Origin: Promineifilum sp.
GTDB taxonomy: Bacteria > Chloroflexota > Anaerolineae > Promineifilales > Promineifilaceae
Length of the DNA: 40,418 bases
NCBI GenBank assembly: GCA_019695075.1
Contig: JAIBAS010000081.1
Coordinates: 1 to 40,418, forward strand
Direction of reading: 5' to 3'
This document shows, piece by piece, positions 22,287-30,919 of the stretch. The notes beneath the pieces were generated by a model. The model saw only the letters and a list, made by a program, of their open reading frames with translations, had not been told where the DNA came from and made no database searches. How positions within the stretch are numbered: the first letter of the stretch is position 1; each line of letters opens with the position of its first letter. The position numbers and the translations under genes were made by a program.

Positions 22287-24563
22287 TTAGCCAACCACTT
22301 TGACGTCCTGCGCTTCCAGCCCTTTCATGCCAGGCCCGATGCGGAACGTCACGATCTGCCCTGGCTCCAGTGTGCGCCGCCCGCCGGCTAGCTGGTTGCG
22401 ATGGACGAAGACGTGCTTGCCGCCGCCATCTGGTTGGATATAGCCGTAGCTCGGCCCGAACTCTACGACGCGCCCGCGTTGGTAGCCGGGCGGCAGTGGG
22501 CCGGACGGCGCTTGCTTGTCGGGTGAGGCCGGCTCACTGGTCGGGGGCCGGCTGGTTCCACTGCCCTGTGGGCTGCGCTTACTGGCCACAACCAGCGGCG
22601 GCGGCAACACCGGCCGGTCGCGGTACTCATTGACCTTCCGGCGATCGTCCCAATGCTCGATCTCCAGATAGCGCGTCTGCGCCGGGTCCGGCCCCGGCCA
22701 GCTGAGCATGGCCAGCACCTCCTGAATCCGCTCCAGTTCGTGCAAGCGTCTCAGTGCGGGCTGCTTCAGTTCGCTAAGAATGAAGCGCTCAAACTCGGCC
22801 ACAGCCCGATCGCCCGCGGCCCGATCTTCGGCCGTCGCTTCTGCCCAGCCCTCTCCATCGAACAACCTCTGATAGCGGGTAACCCGGTCTGATAGCTGCA
22901 AGCGGGGCACAATCTTGACCGCGCCCATACCCAACGGCTTGCCCATGCCGAGCTTCAGCCGGTAGGCCGGAGCGGCCGCGATTCGCAAGACCCAGAGCAG
23001 CGCTCCCAACTCGGCCGGCCGCAGGTTTTCGAAGTCGATTTGAAAGGTAAACTGGACGTCCGGCCGCACCGGTTGGATGCGCGTGTGCTGCTTGTCGCCT
23101 TCCTTAATTGCCTCAGACTCGCGAATATCTTTGAGCGTCGCCGCCCCCTTATGCCAGTAGAGCTTGTGGCCGCGAATCACGGTTTGGCCCGGTGTTGGAG
23201 CTTCATAGTCAGCTAACTCGACAATGTACTTGGGTCGCCCGTCGCGCGTCTGGCCAACCTGCTTTTTGTTGGGCCGCGTCTGCACCAGGTAGTGTTGAAA
23301 GGTTGTCGGCTTGGGGCTGCCCAGGATGCGCGGTATAACGATGCGGCCATCCGCCAACCACGGTGATTCCTGCCCACTCTGCAAGGTGGCATCGGAGAAG
23401 TACACGCGCCCTGCATAGGCGCGATCCTTGCCCTCGCCTTTACTCTTGGTGTAGCCGAAGATGGCCTCGGCCAGGTCGATATCCTCATCGCGCCGCAACT
23501 TTTCTGGCACCAGGTCGCATAGCTTGCGTAGGTACGGCAGGCGTAGCATGCGGCAATGGCCAAAAAAGACAAGCTCGCCCTGTTCCATGAGGTAGAACAC
23601 AGGTTGCCCGTCCCTCAACACACCATCCTTGTGGCCCAGGATCTTCTCCTGACCGTCCGATATCTGTTCTCTATACATCTCGACCAAAGTGTCGTCGATC
23701 GGAATCGGCTTTTCCGCAGGGTCACGTTCATAGACAACGGCCTCAGAGCGCTTGCTGCCCATCGGGCCGCTCTGGGCCATGATAGTGCCCGCCAGCATGC
23801 CCGGCTTAGATGTCGCCGCCCAATCGAGGGCCGGCGTATACTTGATACGCAGAAATCCGCCGCGTACGTTTTGATAGCCATACGTACCAGGGCGAATATA
23901 GATCGTGCGCGCGTTCTTAAAGCCGTCAACCGTGGAGAGACCTGCTATTTCGCGGTCATCGATGTAGCAATGAGCATAGGTGGCGCCGCCGATTTCCCGC
24001 GCCGGTTCGATGGTCCAGTCGCTACCGTTGCGCTTCATGTAGCCGGCGCGCATCAGCGGGGTATAGTGCTTCTTGCGGTCGCGTTCGCCGTCGAAGTGCA
24101 TCAGCCGGTTGCGATAGGAATCACCGTGGCTGGTCGTGTCGCCAACAGCGCGGTAGACCAGGGGCCGGTCGGAGACTGGGCCTACTTTGCTGTAGGAAAT
24201 GATCTCCACCATACCGCGCAGTAGCCCACGCAGAGAACTGCCGGGAATGACCGGCTGGTCTTGGTTAAGCACATAGAAAAAGGCTGATTCGTCCTTCGAC
24301 TTCACCCCACGTCCGTAGTTATCAGGCGTTATCGCCGCGCGCGTATAGACTGGCGATTCGGTCGTTAGTTGGCACAAGATCTTGCCCGTCAGACGACCCG
24401 GTGGCGCGTCGCTGGGTTGATTCTCGGCGAGCGGTGGCCAGTAACGATCCTGATCGGGTAGCTCTTGTGCCTTGACGATCTCCTCAGGCAAGCTGATGAA
24501 GTTGTACGGCGCAAGCGCCTGCCGATCCGGTTCAATCTGATTTGGCTGCTTGGGGAATGCCAT
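22287..24563 (-). CDS. TIGR03986-like RAMP (Cas7-group) protein with C-terminal cold-shock domain
   Basis: A 758-aa CRISPR RAMP protein. The motif QPVIPGSSLRGLLRGMVEI (about 104-122) and the late glycine-rich GMGKPLGMGAVKI (about 537-549) are Cas7/RAMP signatures; size and gaps fit the TIGR03986 family of type III RAMP proteins. After a Pro/Ser-rich linker (about 650-690) there is a cold-shock/S1-like OB domain (about 693-758) with RNP1-like SYGYIQPD and RNP2-like HVFVHRNQL. I propose it as an RNA-backbone subunit with an added RNA-binding module. ATG 24563 lies seven bases after GGAGG, overlapping the csx19 stop (TGATG); the GTG at 24566 is possible. It is the last core effector gene before the ATPase cassette. 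Confidence 0.8.
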   Translation of the reverse strand: MAFPKQPNQIEPDRQALAPYNFISLPEEIVKAQELPDQDRYWPPLAENQPSDAPPGRLTGKILCQLTTESPVYTRAAITPDNYGRGVKSKDESAFFYVLNQDQPVIPGSSLRGLLRGMVEIISYSKVGPVSDRPLVYRAVGDTTSHGDSYRNRLMHFDGERDRKKHYTPLMRAGYMKRNGSDWTIEPAREIGGATYAHCYIDDREIAGLSTVDGFKNARTIYIRPGTYGYQNVRGGFLRIKYTPALDWAATSKPGMLAGTIMAQSGPMGSKRSEAVVYERDPAEKPIPIDDTLVEMYREQISDGQEKILGHKDGVLRDGQPVFYLMEQGELVFFGHCRMLRLPYLRKLCDLVPEKLRRDEDIDLAEAIFGYTKSKGEGKDRAYAGRVYFSDATLQSGQESPWLADGRIVIPRILGSPKPTTFQHYLVQTRPNKKQVGQTRDGRPKYIVELADYEAPTPGQTVIRGHKLYWHKGAATLKDIRESEAIKEGDKQHTRIQPVRPDVQFTFQIDFENLRPAELGALLWVLRIAAAPAYRLKLGMGKPLGMGAVKIVPRLQLSDRVTRYQRLFDGEGWAEATAEDRAAGDRAVAEFERFILSELKQPALRRLHELERIQEVLAMLSWPGPDPAQTRYLEIEHWDDRRKVNEYRDRPVLPPPLVVASKRSPQGSGTSRPPTSEPASPDKQAPSGPLPPGYQRGRVVEFGPSYGYIQPDGGGKHVFVHRNQLAGGRRTLEPGQIVTFRIGPGMKGLEAQDVKVVG

Positions 24564-25165
24564 CACCTCACCTCCTCTTCAGCCCTACGGCCGACCCTCA
24601 CCTCAACCAACCGGCTGACGCTGATGCGCGCCTCGCCGCTCTCCTCGTAGTCGATGGAGTGGCGCACGAGCAACCGCGGCCCGCGCCCCGCCGCCACGTC
24701 CTGATGGCTCAGTTCTACGGGCGCGATGTGGTCGATGCCCTGCTGAATCCGGTCGCGCACATGGGTGAACGCGCCGTAGTTGGCCACCACCTCATCGCCG
24801 ACGAGTAGTTGCGACTCGTTGATGAAATCCGGCCCATCGGTGATGCGCCGCGCCTGCCACCGCCCCAATTCGTCGCGGAACAGGCGCACCTCGTCGGCCG
24901 GGCCGAATAGCGACGCCTGTTGCAGTGTCTCGCTCCGCAAGGAGGGCGAGATGTCGCGCGAGCGGTCAGCCGACGGCCCCTCTACCGCGTCAGCGGATGT
25001 AACCAACTGGTCGTTCGCCCACTGACCCCAGATGACGCCGTCGTCGGCGAAGGCCAACAGAAAGCGTCGTTCAGCTGTGGCTTTGCCGGCCAGCCAGACG
25101 GGAACTTCAGCATCACTTCCCGGCGCGTCTTCTATTGCCACATTGTCTAGCGTTTGCGTACTCAT
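24563..25165 (-). CDS. csx19: Type III-D CRISPR protein, Csx19-like
   Basis: A 200-aa soluble protein. The middle holds LLAFADDGVIWGQW, followed by ASLFGPADEVRLFRDELG (about 84-101), R-W-Q-A-R-R-I, and later LLVRHSIDYEESGEARISVSRL. The W-G-x-W / 'E-[VL]-R-L-F' spacing, length and position between csx10/cas7 genes and a TIGR03986 RAMP gene match Csx19 (TIGR03984), which is confined to type III-D loci and whose precise role is unknown. It begins two bases after the tandem Cas7 gene and ends overlapping the next start. Assignment leans on context. Confidence 0.6.
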   Translation of the reverse strand: MSTQTLDNVAIEDAPGSDAEVPVWLAGKATAERRFLLAFADDGVIWGQWANDQLVTSADAVEGPSADRSRDISPSLRSETLQQASLFGPADEVRLFRDELGRWQARRITDGPDFINESQLLVGDEVVANYGAFTHVRDRIQQGIDHIAPVELSHQDVAAGRGPRLLVRHSIDYEESGEARISVSRLVEVRVGRRAEEEVR

Positions 25166-25167
25166 CC

Positions 25168-26826
25168 CTATTCCACCTTCTTGACTAGGGCATCGACGTA
25201 GCCCTGCAGAACCTTGCGGTCGCCTTCGACCACAAGCTTGCCCGCCTCATCGGTGAAGCGGTAGGTCTCGCCGCCGACAGTCAACACGGCCGAGCGACCG
25301 CTCAGCACACCACGGCCGACGCTGGCTTCGCCGCCCACACGTAAGTCACCGGTCCACAAGTCTTTCAGCAGCAGCAACAGCAGACCAACCTCCGCAGCGG
25401 GCACAACCGGCTTGTCGTCCTCTCGAAGCGACTGGGGCGCCGGGGAGCGGATCTCGATGGATAGCTCCACCGCTGCTTCACCCGCGCCGAAGTGGGGCTG
25501 TTCGTCAAACAGGCCGGTATCGAGCGCGCCCCCCGTGAAGCGGTCAATGCGCACCCGCGTCTGTACCAGTTCTCTCCCGCCGGTGACGGTCGATTCATGC
25601 ACACTCAGACGGCTGGCGCGGGCCGATTTGTCTTCCTTCTTGATCTCGGCTGGGCCGAAGAGACAGTCAATCAGCGATTTGACGCGGTCGTCAGCTTCCG
25701 GGCCGCCCAGCGTCTTGGCGATCTTCACCGCGCGATGACGGAGCACGCCGGCCCAACTCGTTCCGGCAACGATGGGAACGGAATGGCCATCGCGCCAGGA
25801 GTGCAGGTGTACCATGTCGGGCGCGTCCTGATCCTCCTGACCCATGCCGGCCCGGATGAGTAGCGACGATTCGACGGCGAAGTTGGCCTGCAAGGATACT
25901 CGGCGACGGTTGTCGTCCATGGCCAGTTCCGCCGCGGGGATGCCGCTCAGCGCGGCGATGGCGTCGGCGACACGTGCCTCCTGCTTGGCCGTCACACGAG
26001 GGGCATTCGGGTAATCCCGCTCGCGCGCCAACCAGGCCAGCAGCCCGTCCCGCGTTGTCAGGTCATAGCGCCGGACGGCCCACTCTTTTACCAGGCATTG
26101 CCCAAAGCCGCGCCGTTTGCGCGCTCCCAGGGTGATCTCCCCGCGCTCCAGCGCGCCCAGCGTCGTCGCCAACGCCCGCAGCAGTTCGTGGCGATGGTCG
26201 CTGAAGCGGGCATTGTGGTTCGACGACGCACTATCTCCGTTTGGCCCGGTGTAGGGCACACTGACTATCAACTCGAAGCCCAGGTCAAAGGTTGTCCCGG
26301 CAGCCAGCAGTTCCATGTCAAACTTTTTGCCGCGCTCCTTCTTGGCTTCGTCCGGCGACACAGCCGCCGTGCGCGTCTTGCCGTCGATAGCCACCCCGTC
26401 ACGCAACTCAAAACGGTCGCCACGCGCCGGCGCGCGGCCGGGCGCGTCCTCGACGATGAGCGGACTTTGGTGGCCCTCATCGTCATCATCACCCTGATAG
26501 AAGCCAAACAAGCGGGTGCTCATCAGGCGGCGTTCTTCCTGTTGCTCAGCTTTGTGGTCATCTTTCGGCAGCGGCGTGCCGTCGCCGAGTTGCCGTTCGC
26601 GTAGCGCGTTGCGCAGCGCTCCGGCAATGGACGTGCCCGGCAACAGCGGCTGTCCTCGCTCGTCTAGCAGCAGGGGCATGTCGGTGTAGTCGCCCGCCTC
26701 GCCGGCGCCGAAGTGGGCCGCGGTCTGGAGCACAAGTTGCCCACGAATGACCCAGCGTTCGACAATGGCGCGGTGTGTGCGCCGGCCATCCCCTTGCAGT
26801 AGTTCAGCCAATCTCATTTCGTTCAT
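25168..26826 (-). CDS. Tandem Cas7-Cas7 (RAMP) fusion protein
   Basis: A 552-aa protein made of two Cas7/Csm3-like RAMP units. Unit 1 (about 20-260) has FGAGEAG, PLLPGTSIAGALRNALRER (about 61-79) and ITLGARKRRGFGQ; unit 2 (about 315-550) has VPIVAGTSWAGVLRHRAVK (350-368), the HFGAGEAAVEL segment and LRVGGEASVGRGVLSG. The G-T-S-x-A-G-x-L-R motif and the glycine-rich loop occur in both, so this is a head-to-tail fusion, providing two backbone subunits that line crRNA. In type III complexes such subunits also cut target RNA. ATG 26826 overlaps the csx10 stop by one base; GTG 26829 is an alternative. Confidence 0.85.
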   Translation of the reverse strand: MNEMRLAELLQGDGRRTHRAIVERWVIRGQLVLQTAAHFGAGEAGDYTDMPLLLDERGQPLLPGTSIAGALRNALRERQLGDGTPLPKDDHKAEQQEERRLMSTRLFGFYQGDDDDEGHQSPLIVEDAPGRAPARGDRFELRDGVAIDGKTRTAAVSPDEAKKERGKKFDMELLAAGTTFDLGFELIVSVPYTGPNGDSASSNHNARFSDHRHELLRALATTLGALERGEITLGARKRRGFGQCLVKEWAVRRYDLTTRDGLLAWLARERDYPNAPRVTAKQEARVADAIAALSGIPAAELAMDDNRRRVSLQANFAVESSLLIRAGMGQEDQDAPDMVHLHSWRDGHSVPIVAGTSWAGVLRHRAVKIAKTLGGPEADDRVKSLIDCLFGPAEIKKEDKSARASRLSVHESTVTGGRELVQTRVRIDRFTGGALDTGLFDEQPHFGAGEAAVELSIEIRSPAPQSLREDDKPVVPAAEVGLLLLLLKDLWTGDLRVGGEASVGRGVLSGRSAVLTVGGETYRFTDEAGKLVVEGDRKVLQGYVDALVKKVE

Positions 26827-28508
26827 CACCGGTTGACCTCCGTCGCCGCGTCGCGCACATTGCGCAACACCGCATCGATCAGCCGCAGCGTATATTCAAC
26901 GCGCATCGATTCGTCGGCCTCAAAGACGGTATTCCCAAGTGTCATCTTGGGTGACTTTTTCTCGTAAATCACCGCCCAGATGGAGCGCTTGCCGTTGAGC
27001 AGTTCATCTAACCAGTCCGTCAGGCGTGGGCCGGGGCTGGCGCCCTCTCTCAGCCGGGCGCGGTTCATCTTCTGCCAGGCGCGGCTGTTGCGGTCGCGCT
27101 CGCGCTGGGCGAATGTGGCGACTTTGGCCAGTTCCTGGGCCGCCAGGCTCTTGTCGCCGGCAACCGTGGCCAGCGCGTTGCGGACGAGCACTTGCCAGCG
27201 GCTGACCTGACTCGGACTGGGCGCTGTCTCCCTATGGCGCAGTTGCAGATGTTGCCCCGTTGCGATCAGCCCCTCATCCAGTTGGCGACGCAGCATCCGG
27301 CCAAGCATTAGTTGCGCCAGGCGTTGATCCTCCTCCGCCAGCGCAGCCTCATCAACGTCGAACGATTCATCACCGTGTTTCGATACCTCCCACTCAGCCA
27401 CGCCCTGCCACTCAACCGCCACCCGGCCGAACCCCTCGCCGCGGCGCTCGCCCAAACCTGTCTCGCTCAGCGCCACCAGCGTTGCCCACTCGACCGGCGT
27501 CGTTGTCACGCACTGGAACACGGATCCGGCGGCGGCGGCCACGGCCTGCGGCAGATACGTACCCCAGCGCCGGTTGAAGCCGCCCACAATCTCGCCGCGA
27601 CGGAAAGCGCGCTCAACGGTCACGGGCGTGCCGAGGCGCGCCGACAGCGCTTGCGTCGGGTCTGGCCCGGGCTGCCCGCTGGCGTCGCGCGCTAACAGTG
27701 GGCTGAGGCACACGAGCCAGAACTGGCTGAGTGTCTCAGGAGGCTCGATCTCCTGAGGCGGGTTATCGTCTTCTAGCTCTTCCTCCTCCGTGGTCGTTGT
27801 CCATATGTCACTTCGGGGGCGCTCGCGCCAGTTCTCATCTAGCGAGGCCGCTTCCAGCCGCGCACGACCATAGCCGGCTGTGCGCGCCTTTCCGACCGAC
27901 AGATAGCCTGGGTCGGTTAGCAGCTTCAGTAGCGTCTTGGCATCGTCGGCCGTTTCGGTCAGGATCACGCCCCGCCAACGCGTTCCGGCCGGCAGGCTTT
28001 CGTAGCGGTAGACGGCGCCGCGACCGCGCGCCGCCCGACCCAGGACGGCATCGCGCTGGGTGTGGATGTGGACCTGGCGGCCTGTATCGAAGTAATCTGC
28101 CCGACCAGCAGCTACGCTGTGATAGAACTTAAACTTGGCCAGGCGCAGGTCGTCCATTGGCTCGCCGTTCTCTCCCACAGGCTCCCCGAAAGCCCGGTCA
28201 TAAACATTATCATCGGGCTTGTTCTTCTTTTGATGCCATGAGAGCGGCGTGGGCAAAGCGCGCTGTTCGCCATTGGCCGGATAGGCATGTAAATAGCGCG
28301 TCACTGGCTGCACAAATAGCCGCCGGAAAGTTGCCTCATCGGGGCTATTTGCCTCAAGCGTCTTGCCGCCCAGCCACTTCGACGCCAGCGCGCCGCGGAC
28401 CAGGCCGCCAGGAATGTAGGGCAGGGATTGCGCGCTATTAGCATCGCCCGCCAGGCTGTTGGCCAGCACCGGCTCCAACAGGTGCAGAGTGTAAATGACT
28501 CCGTTCAT
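26826..28508 (-). CDS. csx10: Csx10 (Cas5-group subunit of type III-D), with long helical tail
   Basis: A 560-aa RAMP protein. The start LPYIPGGLVRGALASKWL (29-46), the KARTAGYGRARLE loop (about 205-217) and GERRGEGFGRVAVEW (about 353-367) fit Csx10, the Cas5-like subunit that holds the crRNA 5' handle in type III-D. After about residue 385 the chain is strongly helical and charged (EEDQRLAQLMLGRMLRRQLDE, given in part), with no RAMP motif. No separate small-subunit (Cas11) gene is present in this operon, so the tail might stand in for it. Start and stop overlap neighbours by four bases (ATGA upstream) and one base downstream. Confidence 0.8.
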   Translation of the reverse strand: MNGVIYTLHLLEPVLANSLAGDANSAQSLPYIPGGLVRGALASKWLGGKTLEANSPDEATFRRLFVQPVTRYLHAYPANGEQRALPTPLSWHQKKNKPDDNVYDRAFGEPVGENGEPMDDLRLAKFKFYHSVAAGRADYFDTGRQVHIHTQRDAVLGRAARGRGAVYRYESLPAGTRWRGVILTETADDAKTLLKLLTDPGYLSVGKARTAGYGRARLEAASLDENWRERPRSDIWTTTTEEEELEDDNPPQEIEPPETLSQFWLVCLSPLLARDASGQPGPDPTQALSARLGTPVTVERAFRRGEIVGGFNRRWGTYLPQAVAAAAGSVFQCVTTTPVEWATLVALSETGLGERRGEGFGRVAVEWQGVAEWEVSKHGDESFDVDEAALAEEDQRLAQLMLGRMLRRQLDEGLIATGQHLQLRHRETAPSPSQVSRWQVLVRNALATVAGDKSLAAQELAKVATFAQRERDRNSRAWQKMNRARLREGASPGPRLTDWLDELLNGKRSIWAVIYEKKSPKMTLGNTVFEADESMRVEYTLRLIDAVLRNVRDAATEVNR

Positions 28509-29167
28509 GGCGCGATCTCCTTGGCAAACGAGTCGTACAGACCCTTGGTCGTCGCCTCGTCGTCGATCACCGCTGACAGGCAGCCACGGCCACGGTTGCG
28601 TCCCGTTCCCCCGCGCCGCCAGTCCAACACAGCCGCGGCCAGAAACGCCAGTTGCTGGTCATTGGGCGTCATTCTGAAATGCAACGGCGCTTCCAGGGTA
28701 ACATAGGGTAGCAGGACGCGCATCGACCGCAGCGTCCCGCGCAGCGGCCCCCCTTCGGGGTTCATGGCCGTCTGTCGCCGGATGGCCGTCAGGCTTTCCA
28801 GCACCGACGCGGCGCTGAACTGCACCGGATCGGCGTCGCGCGCCTTCAAGAGTTGCGCGCGCAGGGCCTGTGGCAGCTGGGCGTCGCCTATCCCCAGAGT
28901 GCCCTGCTCGGCCATCCCCCGGCCGGGCCGGCCGAAGAGGGTGTCCTTCACGTCGCGCCATTGGGGTTGATCCTGCAATGCCAGAGCAAAGACGAGGCTC
29001 TCGGCCGACTCCGCCAGCAGCCCCTTCAGTGTGCGCCCGCGGACATAGGGGAAACCATTGGCGTCATGCTCTACCTCCCGGTCGACCAGACCGGGAGCGC
29101 CCTGGCCGCTGCTGAAGGTCGCGGCTGTCCGAATTGTCAAACGCAGTTTCCGTTCATAGATGCTCAT
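28505..29167 (-). CDS. Cas7-group RAMP protein (Csm3-like)
   Basis: A 220-aa single-unit RAMP protein, the type III backbone subunit. It has YVRGRTLKGLLAE (about 41-53), TLFGRPGRG, GIGDAQLP and a C-terminal glycine-rich GGTGRNRGRGCLSA loop. The Asp residues that would cleave target RNA cannot be pinned down by eye. ATG 29167 lies seven bases after GGAGG and overlaps the cas10 stop (TGATG); a GTG at 29170 is the alternative. It overlaps csx10 by ATGA. Confidence 0.8.
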   Translation of the reverse strand: MSIYERKLRLTIRTAATFSSGQGAPGLVDREVEHDANGFPYVRGRTLKGLLAESAESLVFALALQDQPQWRDVKDTLFGRPGRGMAEQGTLGIGDAQLPQALRAQLLKARDADPVQFSAASVLESLTAIRRQTAMNPEGGPLRGTLRSMRVLLPYVTLEAPLHFRMTPNDQQLAFLAAAVLDWRRGGTGRNRGRGCLSAVIDDEATTKGLYDSFAKEIAP

Positions 29168-30873
29168 CACGCCACCTCCAGCAAGCGCAAGGGCACGTAG
29201 TGATCGAGCAGCTCCAGCGCATCAAAGTAGGCGCACGTGTCACCCGTCGTCCAGCCCTTCATCTGTGCTCCGGGGTCGCCGGGCACAAGCGCCGGCAACA
29301 GGGGCAGGTCATAGGTTCGGCGGTAGGCTTCGGCCACGCGGCCCCCGCCGCGGAGCGCTTCCATAAGCCCCTTCACCTTGTTGCGCCGAGCGCGCCAGGC
29401 CGGCCCACTCTGCAACTCCCTGACTACACGTTCGAGGCCGTCGAACCAGTAGCGGCCGTCCTGCTGCATTTCGGTCGCGCGCAGACGCAACGGCCGCATC
29501 AACAGCGAACTCTTGCCATACTCGCGCTTGCGAATGGAACCCAAATCGCCAAACAACCCGGTCAGGGCGAAATGCCAGTCGAGAGCCGATTGGTCGCCCT
29601 CGGCCTGGTCGCGCACAAGCTTCTTGGCGCTGTGTGTCAACTCTTCGCTCAGAGCATAGGCGCGGCTGAAAGGGTAGTGGCTCTTGACGATGGCCACGCC
29701 GGCGCTGGCGTACATGGCCGGCAAGGCGGGGTCTTTGCTGGTCTCTTCCTCGAAGGCTTGCAAGTAAGCTGCGGCAACGCTCAGACCCAACTGACCCGCG
29801 GCCAGCAAGGTCACGTCATCGCCGCCGAAGACCAGCGGCCGGAAGGGCAGGTAGTCCTCGACAATGGGAATAGGTTCGCCCCACTCGCGCTGGATCTCAT
29901 AGGAACCGTCGTCGTTCCGACTCAGCGACGCGGTAACTTGATCGACCACCCGTTTCAGCGCCGCCAGCGAAGCCTTGTTGACGGCTTCCGAAAATGCTCT
30001 TAGCCGCTTAACGTACTCCCGGTTAGCAGAGCGAGGGGCATTAGAGTGTAGGCCATCGCTCACGCGCTTGACGTGTTGGCCCATGCCATTGCCGTCAGCA
30101 TGCACAACGGCCACGAAGCTCTCTTCGCCGCGCGCCCGGCCCAGTCGGTCGATGTCAGCCGGGAACTCAAATACGTCCTTAACCTTGTCACCGACCTCGT
30201 ACATCAGGCGGGCATTGCCCAGGTCGCGCCAGCCTAGCTTGTATAGTGTCTCGCGCGAGATGCTTCGCGGCGGTTCCTGCGCTTGGTCGCCCACGCGCAA
30301 TGGTCGCCACTTGTCTTCTACCCGGACTGAGGTCTCGTCTGTCCGCACGGCCGCCAGCCCGGTGGAATCGCACGGCTCCGTGACTGCCAGCCCCAGCAGG
30401 GGGGCCGAGAGCGGCCGCGCCAACTTGTGCGTGGCCAGTTTGCGGAGCGACTCCGTCTGGGCCATCCACAGGGGTTCCGCGTCCCAGTCAAACGGACGGT
30501 GGCGCACGACGAGGCCAAGCCCCGGCGCTTCGGCCAGCACGCGGCGAGTGAGCCGTTTTGTGAAGGCTATGGCCGCCTTTTCAGCACGAAAGACGATGAA
30601 GGTGTTGCCGCCGCCCGCGTACACGACCTCGGCGTCGATGCTGTCGTCTGCCTCGATGCCCGACGTGTTCGTGTATTCCCACTGGCCGTTCTCGCGGTCG
30701 GTGATGTGGACGTTGGCACGCAAATGCTCGTCGTCCAGCGCCTGGATCGCCCACTGCGTTGTCACGCGATAGACGATCTCCGACGCGCCGATGTTCTCTT
30801 GCAGCCGGTTGCTGCGAAAGACGTAGTCCTGGATGCCGGTGGTATCCAGCATCGTAAGGGTGAATGGGGACAT
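29167..30873 (-). CDS. cas10: Cas10, large subunit with intact GGDD palm, without HD domain
   Basis: Cas10 is the type III large subunit that makes cyclic oligoadenylates from ATP when target RNA binds. The 568-aa chain starts directly with a palm-like domain (TMLDTTGIQDYVFRSNRL). A first degenerate palm shows YAGGGNTF (85-92); the second has HADGNGMG (258-265) and the catalytic LVFGGDDVTLLAAG with GGDD at 350-353. No HD motif for DNase activity is present before residue 85, and no room exists for one. So cOA synthesis should be active and ssDNA cleavage absent. ATG 30873 is preferred because the longer frame upstream has no family similarity; AGGAGG stands 12 bases before it. It follows the CARF-nuclease gene by 46 bases. 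Confidence 0.9.
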   Translation of the reverse strand: MSPFTLTMLDTTGIQDYVFRSNRLQENIGASEIVYRVTTQWAIQALDDEHLRANVHITDRENGQWEYTNTSGIEADDSIDAEVVYAGGGNTFIVFRAEKAAIAFTKRLTRRVLAEAPGLGLVVRHRPFDWDAEPLWMAQTESLRKLATHKLARPLSAPLLGLAVTEPCDSTGLAAVRTDETSVRVEDKWRPLRVGDQAQEPPRSISRETLYKLGWRDLGNARLMYEVGDKVKDVFEFPADIDRLGRARGEESFVAVVHADGNGMGQHVKRVSDGLHSNAPRSANREYVKRLRAFSEAVNKASLAALKRVVDQVTASLSRNDDGSYEIQREWGEPIPIVEDYLPFRPLVFGGDDVTLLAAGQLGLSVAAAYLQAFEEETSKDPALPAMYASAGVAIVKSHYPFSRAYALSEELTHSAKKLVRDQAEGDQSALDWHFALTGLFGDLGSIRKREYGKSSLLMRPLRLRATEMQQDGRYWFDGLERVVRELQSGPAWRARRNKVKGLMEALRGGGRVAEAYRRTYDLPLLPALVPGDPGAQMKGWTTGDTCAYFDALELLDHYVPLRLLEVA

Positions 30874-30919
30874 TGTCAGATGTAACCTCCTGATCTGGCG
30901 TCCGGCCGCGGCCGAGCGC

